Origin: Streptomyces xiaopingdaonensis
Lineage (GTDB): Bacteria; Actinomycetota; Actinomycetes; Streptomycetales; Streptomycetaceae
NCBI RefSeq assembly: GCF_000262345.1
Contig: NZ_AJTQ01000121.1
Coordinates: 1 to 45,228 of the forward strand
Direction: 5' to 3'
DNA: 45,228 nt
Part shown: one piece after another, positions 1 through 7,727 of the stretch
How the letters are laid out: each line of letters starts with the position of its first letter
How positions within the stretch are numbered: position 1 is the first letter of the stretch
Made by a program: the position numbers and the translations under genes
The notes under the pieces: generated by a model
What the model saw: the letters and a program-made list of their open reading frames with translations, nothing else
The model's database searches: none
What the model was told of the DNA's origin: nothing

Positions 1-241
1 CCTCGTGTGGCGCCTCGCTCTGCCGGGCGCCGAGCGGGGCGAGTTGGATTTGGTGCGCCGCGGCGACGAGCTCGCCGTCACCGTCGGCCCTTACCGACGG
101 GTGCTGTCGCTGCCCTCGGCGCTGCGCAGGTGCCGCGTCGTCGGGGCCGCGCTGGAGGAAGGGGAGCTGCGGCTCCGGTGGGAGCCCGACACCGCGGTGT
201 GGCCGGCGGCGCGGGACGAGCGGGAGGGCTCCGTGCGGTGA
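1..241 (+). CDS. ArsA-like ATPase, C-terminal fragment (partial)
   Basis: This is the 3' end of a gene that begins before the window; the reading frame is open from base 2 to the TGA at 239-241. The visible 80 or so residues resemble the small beta-sandwich (Hsp20-like) domain at the C-terminus of actinobacterial ArsA/GET3-type ATPases, with a GPYRRVLSLPSALRRC stretch and a final strand GELRLRW. The nucleotide-binding part is outside the window, so the ATPase call rests on this tail and on gene order: an ArsA-like gene precedes the Sco2127/glkA pair in Streptomyces. The protein's cellular role is not known. It ends 143 bp before the next gene. Confidence 0.62.
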   Translation, partial: LVWRLALPGAERGELDLVRRGDELAVTVGPYRRVLSLPSALRRCRVVGAALEEGELRLRWEPDTAVWPAARDEREGSVR

Positions 242-384
242 CCGCGGGCGGGCGCAGGCGGCAACTCCGCTGCCGGCCGCGGGCGTTGGCGCCGTGACGA
301 GGCGGCGGCGACGAGCAGCGGCCGCCGTGCGGTCGTTCGGGTAACGTCGAGGGCAACCGCAGACCTCGCCCAGCGGAGGAGACC

Positions 385-918
385 ATGAGCGACTCAGCCG
401 AGCACCCCGACCGCTCGGAGCGGGCCGAGGACGGCGTCCAGCCGCCCCCCGACCCGGACGCCTGGGCGGAGGCGTGCGCCGAGGACCTCGCCGCCGAACG
501 CGCGCGGAGGCGCGCCAAGTACGGGCCCGAGCCCGGCAGCGCGGCCGAGGAGCTGCGGCGGCTCGCGGAGGCGGTCGGCGACCGCCTCGCGGAGTTCGGC
601 CGGCCGCTGCTGGGCAGCGCGGGCACCGCCGCCGTCGAGGGCGTGGCGAAGCAGTTCGCCAGGCAGGCGAAGGACACCGTCGACCCCGTCCTGCGGCGCA
701 ATCCCGAGGTCGTCGACCATCTCGCCGCGGCCGGCGGGGAGTTGCTCGCCGCCTACCGCGCGGCCGTCGGCGAGGCCGAGCGCCGCTGGACGGAGCGCGC
801 GGGGGAGCAGCCGCCCTCCGAGGGCCCGTCGTTCGAGAAGGACGGGCCCGAACCGTCCGAGCGCCAGCCGATCGACCTCGACGACCCGGAGGACCCACCG
901 TCCTCGGGGCGCCCGTGA
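385..918 (+). CDS. Sco2127-like hypothetical protein (DUF5304 type)
   Basis: A 177-residue acidic, Ala/Glu/Arg-rich, soluble protein with no signal peptide or membrane segment. The ATG at 385 follows GGAGGA at 375-380. A central helical part (about residues 75-135, with GTAAVEGVAKQFARQAKD) is flanked by charged, probably disordered ends. It sits directly upstream of glucokinase, as does S. coelicolor SCO2127. That protein has been reported to influence glucose sensitivity (carbon catabolite repression) together with glkA; this is literature knowledge, not visible here. The 93-bp gap to glkA may hold a separate promoter. The biochemical function is unknown. Confidence 0.72.
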   Translation: MSDSAEHPDRSERAEDGVQPPPDPDAWAEACAEDLAAERARRRAKYGPEPGSAAEELRRLAEAVGDRLAEFGRPLLGSAGTAAVEGVAKQFARQAKDTVDPVLRRNPEVVDHLAAAGGELLAAYRAAVGEAERRWTERAGEQPPSEGPSFEKDGPEPSERQPIDLDDPEDPPSSGRP

Positions 919-1011
919 CGCCCGGGTCCGCCTCCCGAGTCGACGGTGCGGCGACGGCCCCTCCGGTACGGTGGTCAGCGGCGGGGTTCGAACCGAATAA
1001 CTGAGGGACAC

Positions 1012-1953
1012 ATGGGACTCACTATCGGCGTCGACATCGGCGGCACCAAGATCGCAGCGGGAGTTGTCGACGAAGAGGGCACGATCCTCACCACGAACCA
1101 GGTGCCGACTCCTCCCACCCCCGAGGGGGTGATCGACGCGATCGCCGAGGCGGTGCGCGGCGCCAACACCGAGTACGACGTCGACGCGGTGGGCATCGGC
1201 GCCCCCGGCTACGTCGACGACAAGCGCGCCACCGTGCTCTTCACCCCCAACCTCAGTTGGCGGCACGAGCCGCTCAAGGACATGGTCGAGCAGCGCATCG
1301 ACCTCCCCGTGGTGATCGAGAACGACGCCAACGCCGCGGCCTGGGGCGAGTACAAGTTCGGTGCGGGCACGGGGCACGGGGACGTCGTCTGCGTCACCAT
1401 CGGGACCGGCCTCGGCGGCGGCGTGATCATCGGCGGCCGGCTCCACCGCGGACGCTTCGGCATCGCGGGCGAGTTCGGGCACATCCGGATGGTTCCCGAC
1501 GGCCTCCTCTGCGGCTGCGGCAACCAGGGCTGCTGGGAGCAGTACGCCTCGGGCAGCGCCCTCGTCCGGTACGCACAGCAGCGCGCGACGGCCACCCCCG
1601 AGCGCGCCGTCGCCCTCCTCGCGCTGGGGGACGGCACGCCGGAGGGGATCAGGGGGAAGCACATCAGCGAGGCCGCCCGCCAGGGCGACCGCGTGGCGAC
1701 CGACGCCTTCCGGGAGCTTGCCCGTTGGGCCGGCGCGGGACTCGCCGACCTCGCCTCGCTCTTCGACCCGGGCGCCTTCATCGTCGGCGGCGGCGTCTCG
1801 GACGAGGGGGAACTGGTCCTCGGGCCGATCCGTAAGTCCTACAGGCGCCAGCTCGTCGGCAGCCGCTGGCGGCCGCACGCGGAGGTGCTCGCGGCCCAAC
1901 TCGGCGGCGGGGCAGGCATGGTGGGCGTCGCCGACCTCGCCCGCCAGGGCTGA
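1012..1953 (+). CDS. glkA: Glucokinase, ROK family
   Basis: Phosphorylates glucose to glucose-6-phosphate with ATP. In Streptomyces this enzyme is also needed for carbon catabolite repression. The 313-residue protein opens with the phosphate-binding loop VDIGGTK (residues 7-13), has the catalytic Asp105 in ENDAN, and carries the ROK zinc motif with Cys167, Cys169 and Cys174 followed by WEQYASG. Length and sequence match Streptomyces GlkA closely. The ATG at 1012 is preceded by GAGGGA at 1002-1007; the frame is open further upstream, but conservation starts at MGLTIGVDIG. The next gene starts 4 bp after the stop, so the two are probably co-transcribed. Confidence 0.96.
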   Translation: MGLTIGVDIGGTKIAAGVVDEEGTILTTNQVPTPPTPEGVIDAIAEAVRGANTEYDVDAVGIGAPGYVDDKRATVLFTPNLSWRHEPLKDMVEQRIDLPVVIENDANAAAWGEYKFGAGTGHGDVVCVTIGTGLGGGVIIGGRLHRGRFGIAGEFGHIRMVPDGLLCGCGNQGCWEQYASGSALVRYAQQRATATPERAVALLALGDGTPEGIRGKHISEAARQGDRVATDAFRELARWAGAGLADLASLFDPGAFIVGGGVSDEGELVLGPIRKSYRRQLVGSRWRPHAEVLAAQLGGGAGMVGVADLARQG

Positions 1954-1957
1954 GCGG

Positions 1958-2749
1958 ATGCCGCTCGCGGACCTGCCGGACTCCCGTACGGAGCCGGACG
2001 GCTCGGCTGTCGTACGCCTGCTGAGCTACAACGTGCGTTCCCTGCGCGACGATCGGGAGGCGCTCGCCCGGGTGGTCCGGGCGTGCGCGCCCGACGTCCT
2101 CTGCGTCCAGGAGGCGCCGCGGTTCTTCCGCTGGCGCAAGCACGCCGCGCGGCTCGCACGCACCACCGGGCTCACCTACGTCACGGGCGGCGCGACGGCG
2201 ACGGGTCCCATGATCCTCGCCGCGCTCCGCGCCGGTGTGGTCCGTGCCGAGGACGTACTGCTGCCGCACACCCCCGGCCTGCACCGCAGGGGACTGGCGA
2301 CCGCGGTGCTCCGCTTCGGGGGCGCGGCGCCGCTCGGCGTCGTCAGCTGCCATCTCGGCCTCGACGCCGCCGAGCGGTACCGCCAGGGAGAGCTGCTGCT
2401 GGAGCGGGTCGGCGCCCTCGGCGCCGAGCACGCCGTCGTCGCGGGGGACCTCAACGAGCCGTCGTCCGGCCGCACTTCCCGCCGGCTGACGGAACACCTC
2501 GGGGACGCCAGGACCGCGGCGCCCTGGGGCGAGGAGGCGACCTACAGCGCGGCAGAACCGCGCCGGCGGATCGACGCGGTACTCACCTCGCCCGGCGTCG
2601 AGGTCCTCGGGTGCGGGGTGCCGAAAGGGCTGCCGGGCGTCGCGGAGCGGGACCTTCGGGCTGCCACCGACCACCTGCCCGTCCTCGCCGTGCTGCGGGT
2701 CCCGGCAGCCCGCGGGGCGGCCGACTCCGCCCGCACGCACGCCGGTTGA
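1958..2749 (+). CDS. Endonuclease/exonuclease/phosphatase (EEP) family protein
   Basis: A 263-residue member of the DNase I-like metallo-hydrolase fold. Visible family motifs are SYNVRSLRDD near the N-terminus (metal-site Asn), VLCVQEAP (metal Glu), GDLNEPSSG (catalytic Asp and Asn) and ATDHLPVLAVL at the C-terminus (Asp-His pair). The substrate could be DNA, a phosphoinositide-like lipid or a small phosphate ester; the family alone does not say. There is no signal peptide, so it is probably cytoplasmic. The ATG at 1958 lies 4 bp past the glkA stop and downstream transcription is closed by a large hairpin starting 1 bp after its own stop. Confidence 0.82.
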   Translation: MPLADLPDSRTEPDGSAVVRLLSYNVRSLRDDREALARVVRACAPDVLCVQEAPRFFRWRKHAARLARTTGLTYVTGGATATGPMILAALRAGVVRAEDVLLPHTPGLHRRGLATAVLRFGGAAPLGVVSCHLGLDAAERYRQGELLLERVGALGAEHAVVAGDLNEPSSGRTSRRLTEHLGDARTAAPWGEEATYSAAEPRRRIDAVLTSPGVEVLGCGVPKGLPGVAERDLRAATDHLPVLAVLRVPAARGAADSARTHAG

Positions 2750-2750
2750 C

Positions 2751-2797
2751 GCACGCCTCGTAGGCGCCTCCCCGGGGGAGGCGCCTACGAGGCGTGC
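2751..2797. terminator. Perfect 23-bp inverted repeat, bidirectional terminator
   Basis: The arms at 2751-2773 and 2775-2797 are exact reverse complements around one central base. The hairpin begins 1 bp after the EEP gene stop and ends 5 bp before the stop of the convergent micro-ORF at 2803-2901. There is no T-tract, as is usual in Streptomyces. Its position fits a shared terminator for two converging transcripts. Confidence 0.88.
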
Positions 2798-2802
2798 GGG
2801 TG

Positions 2803-2901
2803 TCAGGAACGGCGCTCGCGTTCGCGCCGCAGTTCGACGTTGATCAGCCAGCCGGTGAGTGCGGCGACGACGGTGAAAGCCAGCAGCAGTGTCAGCATCA
2901 T
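2803..2901 (-). CDS. 32-residue single-pass membrane micro-protein (candidate)
   Basis: Reading the minus strand from an ATG-ATG pair at 2901 gives a 32-codon frame: a hydrophobic N-terminal helix (MMLTLLLAFTVVAALTGWL) followed by a charged tail, INVELRRERERRS. A G-run lies just upstream of the start as a possible ribosome-binding site. The stop lies 5 bp from the strong hairpin at 2751-2797, where a convergent gene's terminator should be. The amphipathic layout (one helix, then Arg/Glu) looks like a small membrane protein rather than random GC-rich sequence. No family is recognised and the function is unknown. It may start at the second ATG (2898). Confidence 0.55.
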   Translation of the reverse strand: MMLTLLLAFTVVAALTGWLINVELRRERERRS

Positions 2902-3086
2902 GAGCCCCCCGATTGCTCAGTGCAGCGAGGCCCGCGCGCAAGCGACGGGCCCCCGCCATCCTCCTCCTTCCGAGGCCTTCGCGCACTTCCGTTTTCCGGA
3001 AGCGAGGAGGGCGTCCAGGCTTCCCGCCCCGCGCCGTCGCATCCCGATGCGCCCTCGTGCCGCGGGACTTGGCGCGAGGGGCGCCG

Positions 3087-3722
3087 TCAGACGACGGCGC
3101 CGCCGCCCGGGTCGTCCCCCTCGTCGTTGCCGTCCCTGAGGTGGGTGAGCAGCGTGCCGAAGCCCACGATGAAGCCGCCGAACCCGAGCGTCACGAGCCA
3201 CCAGGTGTACTCGATCCCGAAGACCGCCGCGCCGATCAGCAGCAGCGGACCGCCGACCGCGCCCAGCCACGCGAACTTCGTCGCGGTGTCCGTCTCGGGG
3301 AGCGGGGGCGGCTCGGGCGGCACGAAGTGGTCGTCGTCCGGCTCCTCCGGAGCGCTCCAGTCCCGCGGGCCCGTGCCCGGCGCGTAGACGGTGAAGCTGC
3401 GCACCACCTCGCCGGGGGAGCGGGGCGCGGGGGGTGCCTCGCCCGCTGCGTCGTCGTCGGGCGCGGGGGAGTCGGGTGCCGGCTCCGCGCCGTCGGACTT
3501 CCGCAACCGCTCGCCGTCCGGCTTCCGTTCGGTCTCGTCCGCCGGCTCCTCGTCGTCCTGCGACGGTGCGGCGGGCTCGTCGAGGTCGGGCTCCTTGCCG
3601 TACCCCGCGACGATCGCCGCCCACGCCGCCTCCTCCTCGGGAGGCAGGGATGCGCCGCTGCCCTCGGGGCCCTGTCGCTCCGGCTCCTCGCCGCGCTCGG
3701 CGTCCGGATCACGCTCCGTCAC
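3087..3722 (-). CDS. Two-helix membrane protein with long acidic N-terminal region
   Basis: A 211-residue protein. Residues 1 to about 140 are acidic, Pro/Glu/Asp-rich and probably disordered and cytoplasmic. Two membrane segments follow near residues 148-167 (FAWLGAVGGPLLLIGAAVFG) and 173-192 (WWLVTLGFGGFIVGFGTLL), then a short Asp/Gly-rich tail. No family is recognised. The GTG start at 3722 has AAGGAAGG upstream and lies inside the end of the upstream lipase gene (14-bp overlap), so the pair is probably translationally coupled. A small hairpin (GGCGC/GCGCC near 3070-3084) follows the stop. Confidence 0.7.
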   Translation of the reverse strand: MTERDPDAERGEEPERQGPEGSGASLPPEEEAAWAAIVAGYGKEPDLDEPAAPSQDDEEPADETERKPDGERLRKSDGAEPAPDSPAPDDDAAGEAPPAPRSPGEVVRSFTVYAPGTGPRDWSAPEEPDDDHFVPPEPPPLPETDTATKFAWLGAVGGPLLLIGAAVFGIEYTWWLVTLGFGGFIVGFGTLLTHLRDGNDEGDDPGGGAVV

Positions 3723-4476
3723 TAGCCGCCTTCCTTGCTGTGAGCCGGTCGATGAAGGAGTGCGAATCTGCGAAGATCCGCTCCGCGTCGTGGTCGAGAG
3801 TCGCCACGTGGAGGCTGTGCTCCAGGACAGTCTCCGTCACGTCCGTCGAGGAGACCTCGCTGAGCACGACCTCCGAGTCGCTCGGCGGGACGACGTGGTC
3901 CGTGCGGCTGTGGAGCACCAACAGCGGCTGCACGACCCTCGGCAGCTCCGAGCGCACCACGCGGAAGAGCTGCCGGAGCGAGCGGGCCGCGCGGACGGGC
4001 GTCCGCTCGTACCCCAACTCCTCGACGCCCTCGCGGGCTATGTCGCTCGCGATCCCCGGCGCCGAGCGAAGCAGCAGCCCCGCCGCCGGCAGCAGCGCCC
4101 CCTGCACGCGGGGGAAGGTCATCGCCGGGTTGACGAGCACCAGCCCTGCCACTCCCCGGTGGCGTGCGGCGAGGCGCAGCGCGAGGGTGCCGCCCATGGA
4201 GAGGCCGACGACGAAGACCTGCGTGCACCTGTCCATGAGGGTCAGCAGTGCGCGCTCGACGGTCGCGTACCAGTCCTCCCAGCAGGTGACGGCGAGGTCC
4301 TCCCAGCGGGTGCCGTGTCCCGGCAGCAGCGGAAGGGAGACCGTCAGCCCCTGCTCGGCGAGGTGTTCGGCCCAGGGGCGGACCGACTGCGGGGAGCCGG
4401 TGAATCCGTGGCAGACCAGGACGCCGACGCTGCCGCCGTCGCGGAACAGCGGCTCGGCTCCGGGAAGTATGGGCAC
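3709..4476 (-). CDS. Alpha/beta hydrolase, carboxylesterase/lipase type
   Basis: A 255-residue serine hydrolase of the Est30/monoacylglycerol-lipase-like group. Visible features are the oxyanion-hole HGFTGSP (about residues 23-29), the nucleophile elbow GLSMGG, an acid residue in HSRTDHVVPP and the catalytic His in HSLHVATLDHD. There is no signal peptide, so it probably acts in the cytoplasm on short-chain or lipid esters. The GTG at 4476 has GGAGG 6 nt upstream. It is transcribed divergently from the PlsC-type acyltransferase at 4671, with 194 bp between them, and overlaps the membrane protein downstream. A link to phospholipid turnover is an inference from that neighbour. Confidence 0.87.
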   Translation of the reverse strand: MPILPGAEPLFRDGGSVGVLVCHGFTGSPQSVRPWAEHLAEQGLTVSLPLLPGHGTRWEDLAVTCWEDWYATVERALLTLMDRCTQVFVVGLSMGGTLALRLAARHRGVAGLVLVNPAMTFPRVQGALLPAAGLLLRSAPGIASDIAREGVEELGYERTPVRAARSLRQLFRVVRSELPRVVQPLLVLHSRTDHVVPPSDSEVVLSEVSSTDVTETVLEHSLHVATLDHDAERIFADSHSFIDRLTARKAASDGA

Positions 4477-4670
4477 CGGTGGCCTCCAGGGGGTCGTCCG
4501 GCGGTCGCTGGGGACGGGCTGCCAACCCTACGCGTGCGCACCGACAGCCCGGTAGTTCCGCAGCCGATCCCGCTCCTCCCGGCGGCCGTTGCCGGCCGCT
4601 CCGTACGCAGGGGGCCGCGCGGACGCGGAGGCGAGATAGGGTCTGCTCATCGCAGACAAGGAGGTCCCGG

Positions 4671-5450
4671 GTGTTCTACGGCGCGATGAAGCTGTCCGTC
4701 GGCAACGCACTGAAGCTCACCTTCCGCCCGTGGGTGGAGGGCCTGGAGAACGTGCCCGACGAGGGCCCCGCCATCCTCGCCAGCAACCACCTCTCCTTCT
4801 CCGACTCCTTCTTCCTGCCCTCCGTCCTGGAGCGGAAGGTCACTTTCATCGCGAAGGCCGAGTACTTCACGTCGCCCGGCGTCAAGGGGAAGCTCACGGC
4901 GGCGTTCTTCAAGGGCGTCGGCCAGCTCCCGGTCGACCGCTCCGGCGGGCGCGGCGCAGGCGAGGCCGCCATCCGCAGCGGCCTCGAAGTGCTGGAGCGC
5001 GGCGAGCTGTTCGGCATCTACCCGGAGGGGACGCGCTCGCCCGACGGCCGCCTCTACCGCGGCAAGCCCGGCGGCCTCGCACGCGTCGCGCTGCGCTCGG
5101 GCGCCCCCGTGCTCCCCGTCGCCATGATCGGCACCGAGGAGATCCAGCCGCCCGGCAAGGTCGTTCCGAAGCTGAAGCGCCCGGGCATCCGCATCGGCGA
5201 ACCGCTCGACTTCAGCCGCTACCAGGGCATGGACGAGGACCGCTTCATCCAGCGCGCCGTCACGGACGAGGTGATGTACGCGATCCTCAAGCTCTCGGGA
5301 CAGGAGTACGTCGACATCTACGCCACGGCGGCGAAGCGCCAGCTCGCCGAGGCTTCGAAAGCGGCCGAGGCGGAGCGCAAGCAGGCCGAACGCGAGCGGC
5401 AGCGCGTCGCGTCCGAGGACGGCGAGCGGGCCCCCGACCGCGCCGCGTAG
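4671..5450 (+). CDS. 1-acyl-sn-glycerol-3-phosphate acyltransferase, PlsC family
   Basis: A 259-residue acyltransferase that would transfer a fatty acyl group to lysophosphatidic acid or a similar acceptor at the membrane. The HX4D catalytic motif is His40-Asp45 (NHLSFSD) and the substrate-binding EGTRSPDG motif starts at Glu119. A later block, VLPVAMIGTEE, also fits the family. The C-terminal 40 residues are Ala/Glu/Arg-rich and probably helical. The GTG at 4671 is chosen because AAGGAGG lies at 4658-4664; an ATG at 4686 is possible. Its place between a lipase and a two-component system, downstream of an ArsA-like gene, resembles the M. tuberculosis segment with Rv2182c. Confidence 0.88.
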   Translation: MFYGAMKLSVGNALKLTFRPWVEGLENVPDEGPAILASNHLSFSDSFFLPSVLERKVTFIAKAEYFTSPGVKGKLTAAFFKGVGQLPVDRSGGRGAGEAAIRSGLEVLERGELFGIYPEGTRSPDGRLYRGKPGGLARVALRSGAPVLPVAMIGTEEIQPPGKVVPKLKRPGIRIGEPLDFSRYQGMDEDRFIQRAVTDEVMYAILKLSGQEYVDIYATAAKRQLAEASKAAEAERKQAERERQRVASEDGERAPDRAA

Positions 5451-5561
5451 CGGACGGGCGGCCGAGCGCCGGCGCGCGACGAGGCGGTAGCGTCGTGCCC
5501 GCGCCCGGTCCGGGCGGAGTCGACGGGGGTCCGGGGGACCACCCCGGGGGGAGGTTCGGCA

Positions 5562-6746
5562 GTGGCCTTGAGGATGTCCGTCGAGCAGCCGCTCTGGCGC
5601 GCGCTCGCCGGGTACCGCGTGCTGACGCTCTGCTACGCGGGCGTCGGATTCGCCTGGTCCTACGGGGAGTTCGCGCACCCGGTGCCGGGCACCGTCTACC
5701 TCGCGGCGCTCCTGGTGTGGACGTCGCTGACGCTGGGGCAGGTCTCCTCCGCCGAGCGCTGCACCCGGTGGTTCCTCGCGGCCGACCTCTCGTTCGCGCT
5801 CGTCGGCATCCTCCTCACGCCGTACGTCGACGCCCACGGACAGGTCGGGCCCACCCTGCCCTCGATCTGGACGGCGGCGCCCGTGCTCGCCTTCGCGATC
5901 AAGGGCGGTTGGCGCTGGGGCGGCGCGAGCGCGCTGCTCGTCGGCGCCGCCAACGTCGCGGAGAGCGGGGCGCTCACTCGCGCGACGCTCCACAACGCGC
6001 TGCTGGTCTGCGTCGCGAGCGTCGCCATCGGCTACGTGGTGGAGGTCGCGCGGGCGAGCGAGCGCACTCTTGCGCGGGCGCTCCAGATCGAGGCGGCGAC
6101 GCGTGAGCGGGAGCGGCTCGCGCGCGACATCCACGACAGCGTCCTCCAGGTCCTCGCCATGGTGCAGCGGCGCGGGACGGCGATCGGGGGCGAGGCCGCG
6201 GAGTTGGGGCGCATGGCGGGGGAGCAGGAGGTCGCCCTGCGCACCCTCGTCTCCAGCGGCGTCGTACCGCAGCCGCGGGAGCCGCGGGAGGCCCGGCCGG
6301 CGCAGCAGCCGCGGGAGGAGCCGCAGGAAGCGGAGAGCGGCACGAGCAGCGACCTGCGCAGCCTGCTGGCCGTCCACGCGGGGCCCGGCGTCAGCTTCGC
6401 GGAACCGGGGCGGCCCGTGCTCCTCCCGCCGCACGCCGCAGGTGAGTTGGCGGCGGCCGTGAGCGCCGCGCTCGACAACGTGCGCACTCACACGTGCGAC
6501 GAGAAGGGCGAACCCGCGCGGGCGTGGATTCTCCTGGAGGACGACGGCGACGAGGTCGTCGTCACCGTGCGCGACGACGGCCCCGGTATCCCGGCGGGAC
6601 GGCTCGACGAGGCGGCGCGCGAGGGCCGGCTCGGGGTGGCGCTCTCGATCCGCGGCCGGCTGGGCGAACTCGGCGGGTCGGCCGCGCTGGAGACGGTGCG
6701 GGGGCAGGGAACGGAAGTCGAGATGAGGGTGCCGAGGGATGGCTGA
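5562..6746 (+). CDS. macS: MacS-type sensor histidine kinase
   Basis: A 394-residue membrane histidine kinase. The N-terminal 150 residues form about five hydrophobic segments. The phospho-acceptor is His191 in RLARDIHDSVLQ (HisKA_3 type). A proline/glutamate-rich linker follows, and the C-terminal ATPase domain has DNVRTHT (N box) and DDGPGIPAG (G1 box). The GTG at 5562 follows GGGGGAGG at 5546-5553. The pair with the LuxR-type regulator downstream (8-bp overlap) and the neighbours (PlsC before, phosphofructokinase after) match S. coelicolor SCO2121/SCO2120. That pair was named MacRS for its control of morphogenesis-related membrane protein genes. The signal sensed is unknown. Confidence 0.87.
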   Translation: MALRMSVEQPLWRALAGYRVLTLCYAGVGFAWSYGEFAHPVPGTVYLAALLVWTSLTLGQVSSAERCTRWFLAADLSFALVGILLTPYVDAHGQVGPTLPSIWTAAPVLAFAIKGGWRWGGASALLVGAANVAESGALTRATLHNALLVCVASVAIGYVVEVARASERTLARALQIEAATRERERLARDIHDSVLQVLAMVQRRGTAIGGEAAELGRMAGEQEVALRTLVSSGVVPQPREPREARPAQQPREEPQEAESGTSSDLRSLLAVHAGPGVSFAEPGRPVLLPPHAAGELAAAVSAALDNVRTHTCDEKGEPARAWILLEDDGDEVVVTVRDDGPGIPAGRLDEAAREGRLGVALSIRGRLGELGGSAALETVRGQGTEVEMRVPRDG

Positions 6747-7410
6747 GGAAGCGGGTCCGGTACGAGTGATGGTCGTGGACGACCATCCGATGTGGCGGGA
6801 CGCCGTCGCGCGCGACCTCCAGGCGGCGGGTTTCGACGTGGTGGCGACGGCGGGCGACGGCCGGCAGGCGGTGGTGCGCGCCCGCGCGACCGAGCCGGAC
6901 GTCCTCGTCCTCGACCTCAACCTGCCGGAGCTGCCGGGCGTCGAGGTCTGCCGCCGACTCGTCGGCCCGGAGACGTCGTTGCGGGTGCTCGTCCTCTCCG
7001 CGAGCGGCGAGCACGCGGACGTGCTGGAGGCGGTGAAGTCGGGCGCGACCGGGTACCTGGTGAAGTCGGCGGGTCCCGAGGAGCTCCTCGAAGCGGTGCG
7101 GCGCACCGCCGTCGGCGATCCGGTCTTCACGCCGGGGCTCGCCGGGCTCGTGCTGGGCGAGTACCGCCGGCTCGCCGTGGAGCCGGCGGGCGAGGCCCGA
7201 TCGGCGGGCGACGTACCGCAGTTGACGGCGCGGGAGAAGGAGGTGCTGCGGCTGGTCGCGAAGGGGCTCGGGTACAAGCAGATCGCCGAGCGCTTGGTGA
7301 TCTCCCACCGCACCGTGCAGAACCACGTGCAGAACACCCTCGGCAAACTCCAGCTCCACAACCGCGTCGAGCTGGTGCGGTACGCCATCGAGCGCGGCCT
7401 CGACTCCTGA
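6739..7410 (+). CDS. macR: MacR-type response regulator, NarL/LuxR family
   Basis: A 223-residue response regulator. The receiver domain (about residues 8-125) has the acidic pair Asp14-Asp15, phospho-acceptor Asp59 (VLVLDLNLP) and the conserved Lys in YLVKSA. A LuxR-type helix-turn-helix lies at about residues 160-207 (LTAREKEVLRLVAKGL, then HRTVQNHVQNTLGKL). The ATG at 6739 sits inside the end of macS, so the two are co-translated. S. coelicolor MacR recognises the inverted repeat TGAGTAC-N2-GTACTCA. An exact copy of that sequence occurs in this window at 31102-31117, but none was seen in front of macSR itself. Confidence 0.89.
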   Translation: MAEEAGPVRVMVVDDHPMWRDAVARDLQAAGFDVVATAGDGRQAVVRARATEPDVLVLDLNLPELPGVEVCRRLVGPETSLRVLVLSASGEHADVLEAVKSGATGYLVKSAGPEELLEAVRRTAVGDPVFTPGLAGLVLGEYRRLAVEPAGEARSAGDVPQLTAREKEVLRLVAKGLGYKQIAERLVISHRTVQNHVQNTLGKLQLHNRVELVRYAIERGLDS

Positions 7411-7650
7411 GGACGCCGCCCGCCTGGCCCCTCGTGTATCTGGAACGTCCGCTTCCGGTAGGGCGGTTGACGAGTTGACGCGGTAAGCGCAGGTCGCGGC
7501 GTTCCGGGTGCGTCGGCGTGCAGGTGCGGGGCCGTTTCCTGTCGCTCGTGCGGGTGAGGCAGAGGGGCCGGCCCCGCCCCCGTTCGAGGAGCAACTCCCC
7601 TTCGCCGGTTGGGTTTCGGCGGTACGAGCGGCGCCGTCCGCGCGCTCCCC

Positions 7651-7666
7651 TGTGACGTGGATCACC
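7651..7666 (+). promoter_or_regulatory. CRP-like palindrome upstream of pfkA (candidate)
   Basis: TGTGA-CGTGGA-TCACC lies 62 bp before the phosphofructokinase start, in an intergenic stretch of 317 bp (7411-7727) that holds no other recognisable gene. It matches the TGTGA-N6-TCACA type at nine of ten arm positions. It is also close to the GTG-N6-GNCAC pattern reported for Streptomyces Crp, differing at one fixed base. A possible -10 box, TAGCGT, starts at 7669. Without binding data this remains a sequence match. Confidence 0.4.
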
Positions 7667-7727
7667 GTTAGCGTGGCCCGAGTTGAACCCCTGCCACGTC
7701 CAGGTGCGTCATGTGAAGGGAGATCCC

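Noticed and set aside
2576..2588. GGTACTCACC inside the EEP gene as a possible MacR half-site
   Set aside because: The opposite arm TGAGTAC is missing and the site is within coding sequence.
4647..7388. 913-codon minus-strand open frame opposite the PlsC and macSR genes
   Set aside because: It runs antisense to three well-conserved genes and has no family motif; long stop-free frames are expected opposite genes with G/C-biased third positions.
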